Assembly (NCBI GenBank): GCA_002347925.1
Contig: DDYL01000043.1
Coordinates: 9,417 to 16,818, forward strand
Origin: Chloroflexi bacterium UBA2235
Lineage (GTDB): Bacteria > Chloroflexota > UBA11872 > UBA12225
DNA: 7,402 nucleotides
Reading direction: 5' to 3'
Shown here: positions 5,938-7,402 of the stretch, piece by piece
Layout of the letters: each line of letters starts with the position of its first letter
Numbering within the stretch: the first letter of the stretch is position 1
Notes under the pieces: generated by a model
The model's database searches: none
What the model was told of the DNA's origin: nothing
The model's input: only the letters and a program-made list of their open reading frames with translations
Position numbers and translations under genes: made by a program

Positions 5938-7281
5938 CTACGGGCGAATGGTGGTGCCGTCGAGACGACGGCGCGGGGCCCATGCGCCGTTGAGGGGATG
6001 CTCGGGGTACGGGTACTTCTTTGCGGCTTCCTCATCAACGTCCATGCCCAAGCCGGGCTCCTCGTTCAGCCAGAAGCAGCCATCGTGGATCTCCGGACAT
6101 CCCTTGAAGACGTCACGGGTCCGTTCGCCGAAAACGGTCTGTTCCTGGATCCCGAAGTTCCAGATGGACATGTCGAGGTGCGTGTTGGCCGCGTGGCCGA
6201 TCGGGGAGACATCACCCGGACCATGCCATGCACTGCGGACCGCAAAGAACTCGCACAAGGCTGCCAGCTTCCGGGCAGGTGTCAAGCCACCGATGTCCGA
6301 GATATGGACCCGCATGAAGTCGATCAGGCGATCGCGGACCAACGGCAGGTACTCGTTGACGTTGACAAAGAGTTCGCCCATCGCGAGTGGTGTGCTGGTC
6401 TGCTGGCGGATGATGCGGAAATAGTCGATGTCCTCTGGCGCGAGGGCGTCTTCCAGGAAGAAGAGGTGATAGGGCTCGACGTCCTTCGCCAACTGGACGG
6501 CCTGGATCGGAGGGATGTTCTCGTGAACATCATGGCAGAACTCGAGTTCGTCGCCGAACGTTCCCCGGAGGCGCTCGAACATGCGGGGGACCATGCGGCA
6601 ATATGGGGTCGGCTCGAATGACGGCAGCGACCGGTTGAGGCGAGGGGTACCGTCGGCAGCGATGCTGTGGTCGTCGCCTTCAGGAAGGTTCGCGCGGGTT
6701 CCATACATGGACATGCCCGGCACGGCCATCTGGCAACGCACATAGCGATAGCCGCGCTCGACGTACCCACGGATGCTGTCCTCGAGTTCGTGGATATCCC
6801 GGCCCGACGCATGACCGTACAGGGAAACCGCCTGACGGGATTTGCCACCGAAGATCTCATACAGGGGCATCCCGGCCCGCTTTCCCTTGATATCCCAGAG
6901 GGCCTGGTCAATGCCACTCATGGCGTTATGCATGATCGGCCCGGACCGCCAGTAGCCACTGGTGAAAGCCGTCTGCCAGATGTCCTCGATGTCGTTCGGG
7001 TCCCTCCCGATGACCATCGGCTTCAGGTAGTCCTCGATGGCTGAGACAACCGCAAGCGGTCGCTGGGTGAATGTTGCGCATCCCCACCCATAGAGGCCAG
7101 GGTCAGACGTTTCGACCTTCACGACCACCAGGCGGATGCCGTCCGGTGCGGTGCAGATCACCTTCACATTCGTGATCTTGATGTGGGGCATCGTGCGCGT
7201 TGGTTCCCAAGGGACGTGGACCTTGGGCTTGAGATTGGCGTGCACGCTCTCAGGTGGCGGGCTTCCGGCGGGTGGTGTCAC
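5938..7281 (-). CDS. Enolase-superfamily sugar-acid dehydratase, ManD/RspA subgroup
   Basis: 447 residues from GTG 7281. Metal ligands D251, E277 and E303 and catalytic-type residues H253, H353 and E380 have the same mutual spacings (26, 26, 50, 27) as D210/E236/E262/H312/E339 of characterised D-mannonate dehydratases. Supporting motifs are CHDVHENIPPIQA (249-261), FFLEDALAPED (274-284), HGPGDVSPIG (353-362), WNFGIQEQ (374-381) and a C-terminal PGLGMDVDEE. R182 and Y193 lie in the loop that carries the second acid/base pair, one residue closer together than I recall for ManD. The capping domain occupies about 31-160. The family dehydrates D-mannonate or D-gluconate to 2-keto-3-deoxygluconate with Mg2+, but some members have little or no such activity, so the substrate is not assigned. 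A start at M31 (ATG 7191, MPHIKITNVK) would give the usual length of about 417 but lacks an SD. The gene converges on the channel operon with a 14-bp gap. Confidence 0.9.
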   Translation of the reverse strand: MTPPAGSPPPESVHANLKPKVHVPWEPTRTMPHIKITNVKVICTAPDGIRLVVVKVETSDPGLYGWGCATFTQRPLAVVSAIEDYLKPMVIGRDPNDIEDIWQTAFTSGYWRSGPIMHNAMSGIDQALWDIKGKRAGMPLYEIFGGKSRQAVSLYGHASGRDIHELEDSIRGYVERGYRYVRCQMAVPGMSMYGTRANLPEGDDHSIAADGTPRLNRSLPSFEPTPYCRMVPRMFERLRGTFGDELEFCHDVHENIPPIQAVQLAKDVEPYHLFFLEDALAPEDIDYFRIIRQQTSTPLAMGELFVNVNEYLPLVRDRLIDFMRVHISDIGGLTPARKLAALCEFFAVRSAWHGPGDVSPIGHAANTHLDMSIWNFGIQEQTVFGERTRDVFKGCPEIHDGCFWLNEEPGLGMDVDEEAAKKYPYPEHPLNGAWAPRRRLDGTTIRP

Positions 7282-7292
7282 GGTCTCTCCTT
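7279..7292 (-). promoter_or_regulatory. Strong SD with GTG start for the ManD-family gene
   Basis: On the minus strand AAGGAG (7287-7292) lies 5 nt before GTG (7279-7281). This is the best SD in the region, whereas ATG 7191 has only GGGAA about 14 nt upstream. It therefore favours an N-terminal extension of 30 Pro-rich residues ahead of the conserved MPHIK start. Confidence 0.6.
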
Positions 7293-7402
7293 GCATCGGT
7301 GGTGCAGGGCGGACCGGCCTAATTTCGGTCGCAAGCACCCTTCCGGTCTGGGAGGGTAGCACGGGAGATCACCCGCCGGAGTTCGGTGTCTGGTCAGGCC
7401 TG
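7293..7402. other. Upstream flank of the ManD-family gene
   Basis: No gene is supported in this stretch. A 6-bp inverted repeat, GACCGG (7312-7317) and CCGGTC (7343-7348), is separated by 25 bp. I could not find a convincing sigma70-type promoter, although the gene's promoter should lie here or beyond the right edge. Confidence 0.3.

Noticed and set aside
5557..6621. Long rightward open frame (354 codons) across the end of the YbhN-like gene and the ManD-family gene
   Set aside because: It is antisense to a clear enolase-family gene and out of frame with the YbhN-like gene. Its translation is Arg-rich and shows no recognisable domain, as expected of a shadow in GC-rich DNA.
7282..7362. Further upstream GTG (7362) as start of the ManD-family gene
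   Set aside because: No SD precedes it. A strong SD at 7287-7292 serves GTG 7281 instead.
1..7402. tRNA, rRNA, CRISPR, riboswitch or insertion-sequence signatures
   Set aside because: No cloverleaf-like arms with CCA, no regularly spaced repeats, no transposase-like frame and no terminal inverted repeats with target duplications were seen by eye.

Overview
The window comes from a GC-rich (about 60% by eye) bacterial chromosome. GTG starts, strong purine-rich ribosome sites and proline/threonine 'PTATP/PTPEP' linkers in a membrane protein would suit a member of the Chloroflexota. That placement is a guess from style, not a marker-gene result.

Positions 1-4745 hold a cluster of ion-channel parts, each on its own polypeptide. 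Leftward from a 194-bp divergent control region (2076-2269) runs a two-helix K+ channel with a TVGYGD filter and a cytosolic RCK half (699-2075). It is followed by a cyclic-nucleotide-binding-fold protein cut off by the left edge (1-617). Rightward runs a soluble protein that is a paralogue of the channel's RCK half (2270-3175), then a protein with a complete S1-S4 voltage sensor but no pore (3195-4745), then a YbhN/LPG-synthase-type membrane protein (4823-5923). The sensor's key acidic, aromatic and basic residues sit at the same spacings as in Shaker Kv channels. Pore, gating-ring subunit, voltage sensor and nucleotide-binding fold, which are usually fused in one chain, are separate here. 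My main hypothesis is a split, multi-subunit, voltage- and ligand-regulated K+ channel.

The divergent region contains two palindromes and a symmetric -10-like box, as expected for coordinated control of both arms. The rightward operon ends in a GC-rich, REP-like hairpin (5893-5918). The hairpin encodes the last residues of the YbhN-like protein and, read leftward, is followed by a T-rich run, so it probably terminates the converging gene.

That converging gene (5938-7281) is an enolase-superfamily sugar-acid dehydratase of the ManD/RspA subgroup with its metal ligands and catalytic histidines in place. It looks metabolically unrelated to the channel cluster. No RNA genes, CRISPR arrays, transposases or attachment sites were seen.
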